DNA of 64,000 nucleotides from Lentzea sp. NBRC 105346 (GTDB taxonomy: Bacteria > Actinomycetota > Actinomycetes > Mycobacteriales > Pseudonocardiaceae): positions 180,405 through 244,404 of the forward strand of contig NZ_BSTQ01000018.1 of assembly GCF_030269605.1 (NCBI RefSeq). Reading direction: 5' to 3'. The notes beneath the pieces are model-generated. The model saw only the letters and a list, made by a program, of their open reading frames with translations. It did not search any database and had not been told where the DNA came from. Of the stretch, positions 1 to 6,943 are shown piece by piece. A program made the translations under genes and the position numbers. Each line of letters starts with the position of its first letter. The first letter of the stretch is position 1.

Positions 1-321
1 TTTTCGGGTGACGCGGAGTTCGCCCGGAAGTGTGTCGACCGCGGGTTCGTCCTGTCGTTCGCCGGGCCGGTGACGTTCCGGAACGCGCGCGCGTTGCGCG
101 AGGCCGCGGTGCTGGTGCCGTCCGACCAGCTGTTGATCGAGACGGACGCGCCGTTCCTCACCCCGCACCCGTTCCGCGGCCGCCCGAACGAGCCCTACTG
201 CGTGGCGTACACGGCACGCGATCTCGCCACGCTGCGTGGTGAAGATGTGAATGATTTCTGCGCGGCGGTCACTCGAACCGCCCAACGGGTCTTTGACCTC
301 GGTGACTCAAATGGTGCGTAG
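1..321 (+). CDS. tatD: TatD family hydrolase (C-terminal part)
   Basis: This is the last ~106 residues of a TatD-type metal-dependent hydrolase (DNase family, TIM-barrel); the start lies before the window. The C-terminal signature is visible as LLIETDAPFLTPHP followed by RGRPNEP, which includes the conserved metal-binding Asp and the substrate-side Arg/Asn. It reads open from base 1 and stops at TAG 319-321. It is followed by the Rpf gene and ksgA, the same order as Rv1008-Rv1010 of M. tuberculosis. The family is known for 3'-5' nuclease and quality-control roles; the exact substrate here is unknown. Confidence 0.93.
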   Translation, partial: FSGDAEFARKCVDRGFVLSFAGPVTFRNARALREAAVLVPSDQLLIETDAPFLTPHPFRGRPNEPYCVAYTARDLATLRGEDVNDFCAAVTRTAQRVFDLGDSNGA

Positions 322-386
322 AGCGTTCGGAGCAGCAGGTTGCGCCCCCGATGGTGTAACTGAGGTCACGAATTCTCCCGGGGTGT

Positions 387-415
387 TTGCGCAACGTCCG
401 CGACCCCGTTACTGT
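387..415 (+). promoter_or_regulatory. Candidate promoter of the Rpf gene
   Basis: A -35-like TTGCGC (387-392) and a -10 TACTGT (410-415) are separated by 17 nt. This matches the actinobacterial TTGNNN/TANNNT pattern and predicts transcription from about 422, giving a ~190-nt leader before the GTG at 612. A short stem (TTCGAG 533-538 with CTCGAA 545-550) lies in that leader; I recognise no riboswitch class in it. Confidence 0.5.
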
Positions 416-570
416 CCCGTGACCGTGCCAGAGACGACGATCTAGTCGCTTCCAGGCACGCCCGCTGTCGGGGCGGGTTCCGAGCCAGACGCGAGAAGAC
501 GCCAGACCACGTAGGAGGAGTTGCCGGGAACCTTCGAGCTCAACCTCGAAAGATCACGTCAACACCAAAT

Positions 571-615
571 ATGCGGTGGCACTGGGCTTCCGCAATGGAG
601 GTATCAACCCTGTGA
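571..615 (+). CDS. Possible 14-codon upstream ORF overlapping the Rpf start
   Basis: ATG 571 opens a 14-codon frame reading MRWHWASAMEVSTL. Its TGA (613-615) overlaps the GTG start of the Rpf gene (612-614) in another frame. The arrangement would allow translational coupling or control of Rpf synthesis. No good ribosome binding site precedes it, so translation is uncertain. The Rpf gene has its own GGAGG at 597-601, which lies inside this frame. Confidence 0.3.
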   Translation: MRWHWASAMEVSTL

Positions 616-2018
616 CGCACGGTAGACAGCCCGAGTCCGAACAGTACGACTTCAACGAGGACACGGACTGGTTCACCCCGGTCGGCACGAAGACTTCCGT
701 CGGCCTGATGGATCACCCGAGCTTTCCCGCCGGTGCGCTGAGCATCACCCCGGCGGACGTGCTCGAGGTACTCGGCCCGGACGCGGACGATCTGCTCGCG
801 ACGGCCAACGTCGACGTCGACGAGCTCATCCGGCTCATCAACGCCGAGACGACCGTCATGCCTCCTCTGGTCCTCCCCAAGGAGGAAGAGGAGACCCCCG
901 AGGCTCTCGTGGCCGCCGTCGGCGGCTGGAAGCGCCGGTTCCTCAAGGGCGCCGTCGCGGCCGTCCTGGTGTCCATCTCCGGCGGTGGCGTCACCGCGAT
1001 GGCGATGGACAAGTCCGTCACCGTCGACATCGACGGCAAGGCGCAGACCGTCCACTCGTTCGACTCGACCGTCGGTGAGATCCTCCAGGAGGAGGGCATC
1101 AAGGTCGGCGAGCACGACGCGCTGTCGCCGTCGTTGAACGCCACGGTCTCCGACGGCGGCAAGATCACCCTCGACCGCGGCCGGCTGATCAAGATGAGCG
1201 TCGACGGCCAGCAGCGCGAGGACTGGGTCCGCTCGGTCACCGTCGAAGAGGCCGCGAAGCAGCTCGGCGTCAACACCGAGGGCGCGTGGTTCTCCGCGCC
1301 CGGTGCGCAGGACGTTCCGCTCGAGGGAATGAACCTCGAGGTCAAGACCCTCAAGACCATCAAGCTGTACGACGGCGCCAAGGACGTCCGCGAGGTCAGG
1401 ACGACCGCGGTCACCGTCGACGAGCTGATGAAGAACGAGAACCTGACGCTCGGCCCTGAGGACGCGGTCGACGCCGGGCTCGACGTCAAGATCACGAACG
1501 GCGCCGAGGTCCACATCAGCCGGACCGGCGTCACCGTGATGAACGCCACCGAGCCGATCGCACCCCCGGTCGAGAAGACCCAGGACCCGAACATGATGCG
1601 GGGCGAGCAGAAGGTGCTCGACCCCGGCGAGGCGGGCGAGCAGATCGTCACCTACCGCGTGACGGTCAAGAACGGCAAGGAAGTCTCGCGCGAGAAGCTC
1701 GGCGCGAAGGAGACCAAGGCCCCGAAGCCCAAGAAGGTCGTCGAGGGCACCAAGATGCCCCCGGACGGTGCGATCTGGGACAAGCTGGCGCAGTGCGAGG
1801 CCGGCGGCAACTGGGCCATCAACACCGGCAACGGCTACTACGGCGGCCTGCAGTTCAACAAGTCCACGTGGGACGCCTACGGCGGCTCGGCCTTCGCGGC
1901 CTACCCGCACCAGGCTTCGCGTGAGCAGCAGATCGCCATCGCGACCAAGGTGCGCGACGGCCGTGGCGGCAGCTACTCGGCCTGGCCGGCCTGCTCCAGC
2001 AAGCTCGGCCTGCCGTAA
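612..2018 (+). CDS. rpfB: Resuscitation-promoting factor RpfB-like
   Basis: A 468-residue cell-wall lytic protein of the RpfB type. It has an acidic cytoplasmic N-terminus (residues 1-105), a membrane anchor (about 111-131), three DUF348 repeats (about 135-290), a G5 domain (about 308-375) and a C-terminal Rpf transglycosylase fold (about 385-465). In the last, Glu396 within QCEAGGNW is the expected catalytic acid, and Cys395/Cys461 should form the family disulfide. The GTG at 612 is preferred over the GTG at 576 because GGAGG at 597-601 is well spaced. It cleaves peptidoglycan and promotes exit from dormancy in relatives. The cytoplasmic extension before the anchor is long. The downstream gene ksgA is separated by two strong hairpins. 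Confidence 0.95.
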   Translation: MTHGRQPESEQYDFNEDTDWFTPVGTKTSVGLMDHPSFPAGALSITPADVLEVLGPDADDLLATANVDVDELIRLINAETTVMPPLVLPKEEEETPEALVAAVGGWKRRFLKGAVAAVLVSISGGGVTAMAMDKSVTVDIDGKAQTVHSFDSTVGEILQEEGIKVGEHDALSPSLNATVSDGGKITLDRGRLIKMSVDGQQREDWVRSVTVEEAAKQLGVNTEGAWFSAPGAQDVPLEGMNLEVKTLKTIKLYDGAKDVREVRTTAVTVDELMKNENLTLGPEDAVDAGLDVKITNGAEVHISRTGVTVMNATEPIAPPVEKTQDPNMMRGEQKVLDPGEAGEQIVTYRVTVKNGKEVSREKLGAKETKAPKPKKVVEGTKMPPDGAIWDKLAQCEAGGNWAINTGNGYYGGLQFNKSTWDAYGGSAFAAYPHQASREQQIAIATKVRDGRGGSYSAWPACSSKLGLP

Positions 2019-2034
2019 CCCCCACTTCGAACGA

Positions 2035-2085
2035 CCGTTATGGCCACCTTCACGGACTTCAGGTCCGTGAAGGTGGCCATAACGG
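2035..2085 (+). terminator. Perfect 23-bp hairpin after the Rpf gene
   Basis: Arms 2035-2057 and 2063-2085 are perfectly complementary over 23 bp with a 5-nt loop. It starts 17 nt after the Rpf stop codon. No T-tract follows, as is common for actinobacterial terminators. The stem is far longer than an ordinary terminator. Confidence 0.75.
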
Positions 2086-2112
2086 TTCTCGGGCTGGGCG
2101 GGAGGATGTCGC

Positions 2113-2175
2113 GAAGTGCCCTGAAGGGCACCCTCAGGGCGTCCGGTGTCCCGAGGGTGCCCTTCAGGGCACTTC
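2113..2175 (+). repeat. Second perfect 23-bp inverted repeat before ksgA
   Basis: Arms 2113-2135 and 2153-2175 match perfectly over 23 bp with a 17-nt loop. Each arm contains its own smaller palindrome (GCCCTGAAGGGC), so alternative cruciform-like folds are possible. The right arm ends about 20 nt before the ksgA start codon. It may act as a terminator or mRNA stabiliser, or belong to a dispersed hairpin family. Confidence 0.7.
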
Positions 2176-2196
2176 ACGGGGTGGGAGAATGCCGCG

Positions 2197-3033
2197 GTGA
2201 CGTTGCTCGGACCCGCTGATGTGCGCAGGCTCGCCGCCGAGTTGGGCATTCGGCCCACCAAGAAGCTCGGGCAGAACTTCGTGCACGACCCGAACACGGT
2301 CCGCCGGATCGTGTCGGCGGCGGAGCTGACCGACGACGACGTCGTGCTCGAGGTGGGACCCGGTCTCGGGTCGCTCACCCTGGCGTTGCTGCCCGCCGCC
2401 AAGAGCGTCGTGGCGGTCGAGATCGACCCCGTGCTGGCGCAGCGGCTGCCCGCGACCGCACGTGAGCAGGCGCCGGAGCTGGCGGACCGGCTCAGCGTCG
2501 TCCACGCCGACGCGATGAAGGTCACCGCGGACCAGTTGCCGGCGCAGCCGACCGCGCTGGTCGCGAACCTGCCGTACAACGTCGCGGTGCCCGTCGTGCT
2601 GCACCTGCTGGCCGAGCTGCCGTCCCTGCGCACCGGCCTGGTCATGGTGCAGGCCGAGGTCGCGGACCGGATGGCGGCCGGCCCCGGCAGTCGCATCTAC
2701 GGCGTGCCCAGCGTGAAGCTCGCCTGGTACGCCGACGCCCGCAAGGCCGGGCCGGTGGGCCGGAACGTGTTCTGGCCGGTGCCGAACGTCGACTCCGCGC
2801 TGGTGGCCTTCACCAGGCGCGCCGAGCCGCTGTCCACTGTGGACCGCGAGCGGCTGTTTTCCCTTGTGGACGCGGCATTCGCACAGCGACGCAAGACGCT
2901 GCGAGCGGCGCTCGCCGGGTGGGCCGGCAGCGCCGTGGCGGCCGAGGAGCTGCTGCGCAAGGCCGGGGTCGACCCCGGTGCCCGCGGCGAGCAACTGGCC
3001 GTAAGGGACTTCGTCCGGATCGCCGAGGCGTAA
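2197..3033 (+). CDS. rsmA: 16S rRNA (adenine1518/1519-N6)-dimethyltransferase
   Basis: KsgA/RsmA, 278 residues. It dimethylates two adjacent adenines in the 3' hairpin of 16S rRNA during 30S maturation, using SAM. SAM motif I is visible as LEVGPGLGSL near residue 50, and the catalytic NLPYNV motif near residue 124. The GTG at 2197 is chosen because GGGAG lies 9-13 nt upstream and translation starts just before the conserved KKLGQNFVHD block. An upstream GTG at 2146 falls in the loop of a hairpin. In M. tuberculosis the gene sits between rpfB and ispE; here metNIQ intervenes before ispE. Confidence 0.96.
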   Translation: MTLLGPADVRRLAAELGIRPTKKLGQNFVHDPNTVRRIVSAAELTDDDVVLEVGPGLGSLTLALLPAAKSVVAVEIDPVLAQRLPATAREQAPELADRLSVVHADAMKVTADQLPAQPTALVANLPYNVAVPVVLHLLAELPSLRTGLVMVQAEVADRMAAGPGSRIYGVPSVKLAWYADARKAGPVGRNVFWPVPNVDSALVAFTRRAEPLSTVDRERLFSLVDAAFAQRRKTLRAALAGWAGSAVAAEELLRKAGVDPGARGEQLAVRDFVRIAEA

Positions 3034-3121
3034 GCAAGTGATCTTTCGGCCAGAAGTGTGATATGTCGAACGATCCCATTTTTGGCTTGCGTTCGACTGG
3101 TCTGGTCCTGTTCACTTCGAA

Positions 3122-3215
3122 GTGCCATCCCGAGCGGCCGAGAGACCTGGCTCTACGACGTCGCAGCAACCACCCGCTGGATGCGGGCAGGTGCTACCGC
3201 CAGGAGCGATGGAGG
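3122..3215 (+). promoter_or_regulatory. SAM riboswitch (SAM-I/SAM-IV core) upstream of metNIQ
   Basis: The S-box core is recognisable: closing stem CCATC (3125-3129) with GATGG (3208-3212), a GAGCGGCCGAGAGAC-like segment, CAGCAACC around 3163-3170, a P3 stem built from CACC and AGGTG, and the GTGCTACC-like element after it. SAM-I and SAM-IV share this core; the very short P4 region leaves the class open. It precedes a methionine ABC importer, the expected target. High SAM should switch expression off. The metN start is about 205 nt further on; a 7-bp arm pair at 3370-3385 in that stretch could be part of the expression platform. Confidence 0.88.
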
Positions 3216-3419
3216 AAGAAGTGCCCACTCAGCGAATGCTCACGCGCCGGCGAGTAGTTGACCAGTGCCGCCGTACCGCGTCCGGCTGTCGTCGCCACCT
3301 CGTCTAAGGCGCCTTCAACAGTCCTTGTCGTCCACATCGGACGTATCTCGAGCAGGATTCCGGCCAGCACACGCCCTGGGGCGTGCGCCGCCGCGCGCAG
3401 TCGTGGGAGCAACGAAGCC

Positions 3420-4418
3420 ATGATCACAGTCGAAAACCTCACCAAGTCCTTCCAGGGTGTCCCGGCGCTCAAGGGCGTCACGCTGGACGTCCAGTCCGGT
3501 TCCGTGCTCGGTGTCGTCGGACCCAGCGGAGCGGGCAAGTCCACCCTCGCCCGGTGCGTCGCGCTGCTGGAGCGCCCGGACAGCGGCGCCATCCGCGTCG
3601 ACGGCACCGACATCACCGCGCTCGGCGGCACCGCGCTGCGCAACGCGCGGCGCCAGATCGGCGTTGTGCCGCAAGGGGACTCGCTGCTGCGGCAGCGCAC
3701 CGCCGCGGGCAACATCGCGTTGCCGCTGGAGTCCGCAGGCGTGCCCGGACCGCAGCGCCGCACCCGCGTCGGCGAGCTCCTCGACCTCGTCGGCCTGACC
3801 GACAAGGCCGGCAGCTACCCCGACCAGCTCTCCGGTGGTCAGCGGCAGCGGATCGCGGTGGCGCGCGCGCTCGCCGCCGGCCCCTCCGTGCTGCTCGCCG
3901 ACGAGCCGACGTCCGCGCTCGACCCCGAGACCACCGGCTCCGTACTGACCGTCCTGGACCGGGCGCGCGCCGAGCTCGGCGTGACCGTCCTCGTGGTCAC
4001 CCATGACATGAGCGTCGTCCGGAAGATCTGCGACGACGTCGCCGTGCTCGAGGACGGGCGGGTCGTGGAGAACGGCCGCGTGCTCGACCTCGTCACCGAC
4101 GCGGCCAGCCGGACCGCGTCCACGCTGCTGCCCGCCGTCGACCAGAACCCGGTGAACGAGAGCGCGTACGACCGCGTCGCGGACGTCGTGCTGATCGGGT
4201 TCGCCGCGGTCGGCGCGCTGCTGCCCGAGGCCGCCAACCGGTTCGGCGTCGAGCTGAACCTGCTCGGCGGCGGCTTCACCCGGCTCGGCGAGACGCCGGT
4301 CGCGCGGTTCCGCGTGGGCCTCACCGGTGAGCGGGCCGACTCGGCGCTCGAGTGGATCTCCGACGCGGGTGCCGCGGTGCGGCGCACGCTGAAGGGGCCG
4401 CAGGGAGTAGCTGCGTGA
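3420..4418 (+). CDS. metN: Methionine ABC transporter ATP-binding protein MetN
   Basis: A 332-residue ATPase of the MetNIQ importer for methionine. The ABC domain (about 1-240) shows Walker A GPSGAGKST, signature LSGGQRQR and Walker B VLLADEP. The C-terminal ~80 residues (from about 255) fit a NIL domain, the regulatory domain through which methionine inhibits transport in MetN proteins. ATG 3420 is preceded by GGGAG at 3406-3410. The frame also stays open upstream, but the extension lies in the riboswitch leader and is not ABC-like. The stop overlaps the metI start by 4 nt. Confidence 0.95.
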   Translation: MITVENLTKSFQGVPALKGVTLDVQSGSVLGVVGPSGAGKSTLARCVALLERPDSGAIRVDGTDITALGGTALRNARRQIGVVPQGDSLLRQRTAAGNIALPLESAGVPGPQRRTRVGELLDLVGLTDKAGSYPDQLSGGQRQRIAVARALAAGPSVLLADEPTSALDPETTGSVLTVLDRARAELGVTVLVVTHDMSVVRKICDDVAVLEDGRVVENGRVLDLVTDAASRTASTLLPAVDQNPVNESAYDRVADVVLIGFAAVGALLPEAANRFGVELNLLGGGFTRLGETPVARFRVGLTGERADSALEWISDAGAAVRRTLKGPQGVAA

Positions 4419-5098
4419 GGTCTGCAACACCCTGGTCCGACGTGGTCGAACTCCTCGTCGAGGCCACCGGCGAGACGCTGTACATGGTCGGTGTCTCCAC
4501 CCTGATCGCCACGCTCTTCGGCATTCCGGTCGGCGTCTGGCTGCAGCTCACCTCACCGGGTGGGCTGCGGCCACAGCCGGCCGTGCACCGGATCCTCGGC
4601 TTCGTGACCGACCTCGGTCGCTCGATGCCGTTCATCGTGCTGCTGGTCGCGCTGACGTCGGTCACCCGCCTCATCGTGGGCGGGTCGATCGGCAGCAGCG
4701 CGGTGATCGTGCCGTTGTCCGTGGGTGCGATCCCGTTCGTCGGCCGGCTCGTGCAGAACATCCTGTCCGAGGTGCACGTGTCGGTCGTCGAGGCGGCCGT
4801 CACGACGGGTGCGACGACGGTCAAGATCGTGCGCAGCGTGCTGCTGCGGGAGTCGTTGCCCGCGCTGATCAACGCCATCGGTGTGACCGTGATCGCCTTG
4901 ATCGGGTACTCCGCGATGGCCGGCGTGATCGGCGGCGGCGGGCTCGGTGACCTCGCGATCCGTGAGGGCTACCAACGGTTCAACGACCGGATCCTGTGGG
5001 GCACCGTCGCGTGGCTCGCGGTGCTGACCACGGTTCTCCAGTTCGGTTTTACGCGTGCTGCTCGGGCGTCTGACCGACGCCGGCACGCGGCCATCTGA
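4415..5098 (+). CDS. metI: Methionine ABC transporter permease MetI
   Basis: A 227-residue inner-membrane permease with about five hydrophobic segments and the cytoplasmic EAA loop (EAAVTTGATT...), which docks the ATPase. It starts at GTG 4415, overlapping the metN stop (GTGA), with GGGAG at 4403-4407, so the two should be translationally coupled. Length is normal for MetI. With MetN and MetQ it imports methionine across the membrane under SAM-riboswitch control. Confidence 0.94.
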   Translation: MRSATPWSDVVELLVEATGETLYMVGVSTLIATLFGIPVGVWLQLTSPGGLRPQPAVHRILGFVTDLGRSMPFIVLLVALTSVTRLIVGGSIGSSAVIVPLSVGAIPFVGRLVQNILSEVHVSVVEAAVTTGATTVKIVRSVLLRESLPALINAIGVTVIALIGYSAMAGVIGGGGLGDLAIREGYQRFNDRILWGTVAWLAVLTTVLQFGFTRAARASDRRRHAAI

Positions 5099-5133
5099 GT
5101 CCTACTCGGGCTGACTCTCTCAAAAGGAACGTA

Positions 5134-5931
5134 ATGCGTATTCGTGCTGCCCTTGTTTCGGCTGCCCTCCTTGCCCTGACAGCGTGCTCCGGGGGCGGTT
5201 CGGCCGCCTCCACCGACACGTTGAAGGTGGGCGTCTCGCCCGTCCCGCACGCGCAGATCCTGCGCTACGTCGCGGACACCCTGGCCAAGGACAAGGGCCT
5301 GAAGATCGAGGTCGTCGAGTTCACCGACTACGTCCAGCCGAACACGGCGCTGGTGGACGGGTCGCTGGACGCCAACTACTTCCAGACCGTGCCGTACCTG
5401 GAGACGTTCAAGCAGCAGAGCGGCGCGAAGGTCGAGTGGATCGCGCCCGTGCACATCGAGCCGCTGGGCGTGTACTCCAAGAAGCACAAGTCGCTGAACG
5501 ACCTGCCGTCCGGTTCGAAGATCGGTCTCGCCAACGACGCGACGAACGAGGCGCGCGGCCTGCGGTTGCTGGAGGCCAACGGCCTGATCAAGCTGGGTAA
5601 GCAGGGCGCGGACGTCTCGGTCCGCGATGTCGCCGAGAACCCGAAGAACCTGCAGTTCGTCACGCTGGAGGCCGCGCAGCTGCCGCGGTCGCTGGAGGAC
5701 ACCGACGCGTCCGTCGTGAACGGCAACTACGCGATCGACGCCGGCCTCAAGCCCGCTTCGGACGCTCTCGTGCTGGAGAAGGCCGAGAACAACCCGAATG
5801 CGAACGGCCTGGTCACGCGGGCGGAACTGAAGGATGACGCACGGGTGAGGAAGCTGGCGGAGCTCCTGCAGTCCGCGCAGGTGAAGGAGTACATCACCAA
5901 GCAGTTCTCGGGTTCGGTGATCGCGGTCTGA
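5134..5931 (+). CDS. metQ: Methionine-binding lipoprotein MetQ
   Basis: A 265-residue substrate-binding lipoprotein (NlpA/MetQ family). A lipoprotein signal ends at lipobox LTAC, with Cys18 as the expected lipidated residue. The mature part carries the family blocks KVGVSPVPHA, NTALVDGSLDANYFQ and GNYAIDAGL. AAAGGAAC lies shortly upstream of ATG 5134. It is the last gene of the metNIQ unit, 35 nt after metI. It should capture methionine outside the membrane and deliver it to MetI. Confidence 0.94.
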   Translation: MRIRAALVSAALLALTACSGGGSAASTDTLKVGVSPVPHAQILRYVADTLAKDKGLKIEVVEFTDYVQPNTALVDGSLDANYFQTVPYLETFKQQSGAKVEWIAPVHIEPLGVYSKKHKSLNDLPSGSKIGLANDATNEARGLRLLEANGLIKLGKQGADVSVRDVAENPKNLQFVTLEAAQLPRSLEDTDASVVNGNYAIDAGLKPASDALVLEKAENNPNANGLVTRAELKDDARVRKLAELLQSAQVKEYITKQFSGSVIAV

Positions 5932-5965
5932 CCAGGGGATTACGTGAGGACGGCCGGAACGCCCG

Positions 5966-5971
5966 TAGGCT
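5966..5971 (+). promoter_or_regulatory. -10 box (TAGGCT) for leaderless ispE
   Basis: TAGGCT ends 6 nt before the second of two overlapping GTG codons (5978), so the first transcribed base would be the G of that GTG. No ribosome binding site precedes either GTG. The -35 region is not convincing. Confidence 0.4.
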
Positions 5972-5977
5972 GACGTG

Positions 5978-6943
5978 GTGCTCGCAGTAGTTCCACCCCC
6001 GGTCACGGTTCGCGTTCCGGCCAAGGTCAACCTGCACCTGGCCGTCGGAGACGCGCGTCCTGACGGTTACCACGACCTGGTGACGATCTTCCAGGCCCTG
6101 TCGCTCGCGGACGAGGTGACCGTCGCGGTGGCCGACGAGCCCGGCGTCGAGGTGCACGGCGAGGGCGCGGACTCGGTGCCCACGGGTGCGTCCAACCTCG
6201 CGTGGCGGGCCGTGCGGGTGCTCGCCCAGCACGTCGGCAAGGACCCCGACGACCCGAAGGTCCGGGTCGTGATCCGCAAGAACATCCCGGTCGCCGGGGG
6301 CATGGCGGGTGGCAGCGCGGACGCCGCCGCCACGCTGGTCGGCCTCGCCGCGCTGTGGCGGCTGGAGATCAGCCGCGACGAGCTGGCGGGCCTGGCCGCG
6401 AAGCTGGGCGCGGACGTGCCGTTCGCGCTCTACGGCGGCACCGCGCTCGGCACCGGCCGCGGCGAGCAGATCGTGCCGGTGCTCGGCAGGCACCAGTTCC
6501 ACTGGGTGCTCGCGTTCGACCGGCGCGGCCTGTCCACGCCGGACGTCTTCGACGAGCTGGACCGCCTGCGCCGCGAGGGCGACCCGCCGCGCGTGGGTGC
6601 CGTCGAGGCGGTCCTGGAGGGCCTTTCCTCCGGCGATCCGCGCCAGCTCGCCCTGTTGCTGGGCAACGACCTGCAGGCCGCGGCCGTCTCGCTGCGCCCG
6701 AACCTGCGCCGCACGCTGCGCGCGGGCGTGACCGCGGGTGCCCTGGCCGGCATCGTGTCCGGCTCCGGCCCCACGTGCGCCTTCCTGTGCACCGACGGCG
6801 ATGCCGCCGTACGAGTGGCCGCCGAACTGGCCGGTGCCGGCGTGTGCCGCACGGTCCGTGTCGCGCAGGGCCCGGTGCCCGGCGCGAAGATCATCTCCAC
6901 CGACGAGACGCCCCGTCCGATCCCGCCCGAGGTGCACGCCTGA
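5978..6943 (+). CDS. ispE: 4-diphosphocytidyl-2-C-methyl-D-erythritol kinase
   Basis: IspE, about 321 residues, a GHMP-family kinase of the MEP isoprenoid pathway. It phosphorylates CDP-methylerythritol with ATP. The GHMP ATP loop PVAGGMAGGSADAAA is near residue 105, the N-terminal block VRVPAKVNLHL near residue 9, and the C-terminal GSGPTCAF motif is intact. GTG 5978 fits a leaderless transcript; GTG 5975 is the alternative. The stop overlaps the ATG of the ABC-F gene (TGATG). Confidence 0.94.
   Translation: MLAVVPPPVTVRVPAKVNLHLAVGDARPDGYHDLVTIFQALSLADEVTVAVADEPGVEVHGEGADSVPTGASNLAWRAVRVLAQHVGKDPDDPKVRVVIRKNIPVAGGMAGGSADAAATLVGLAALWRLEISRDELAGLAAKLGADVPFALYGGTALGTGRGEQIVPVLGRHQFHWVLAFDRRGLSTPDVFDELDRLRREGDPPRVGAVEAVLEGLSSGDPRQLALLLGNDLQAAAVSLRPNLRRTLRAGVTAGALAGIVSGSGPTCAFLCTDGDAAVRVAAELAGAGVCRTVRVAQGPVPGAKIISTDETPRPIPPEVHA

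Noticed and set aside
422..611. c-di-AMP (ydaO) riboswitch in front of the Rpf gene, also looked for at 45927-46083
   Set aside because: This class often precedes actinobacterial wall-lytic genes, but the conserved core could not be recognised in either leader.
3063..3257. Small open frames of 60-70 codons across the metNIQ leader
   Set aside because: They run through the SAM riboswitch core, whose structure explains the sequence; no ribosome binding site or protein-like composition.
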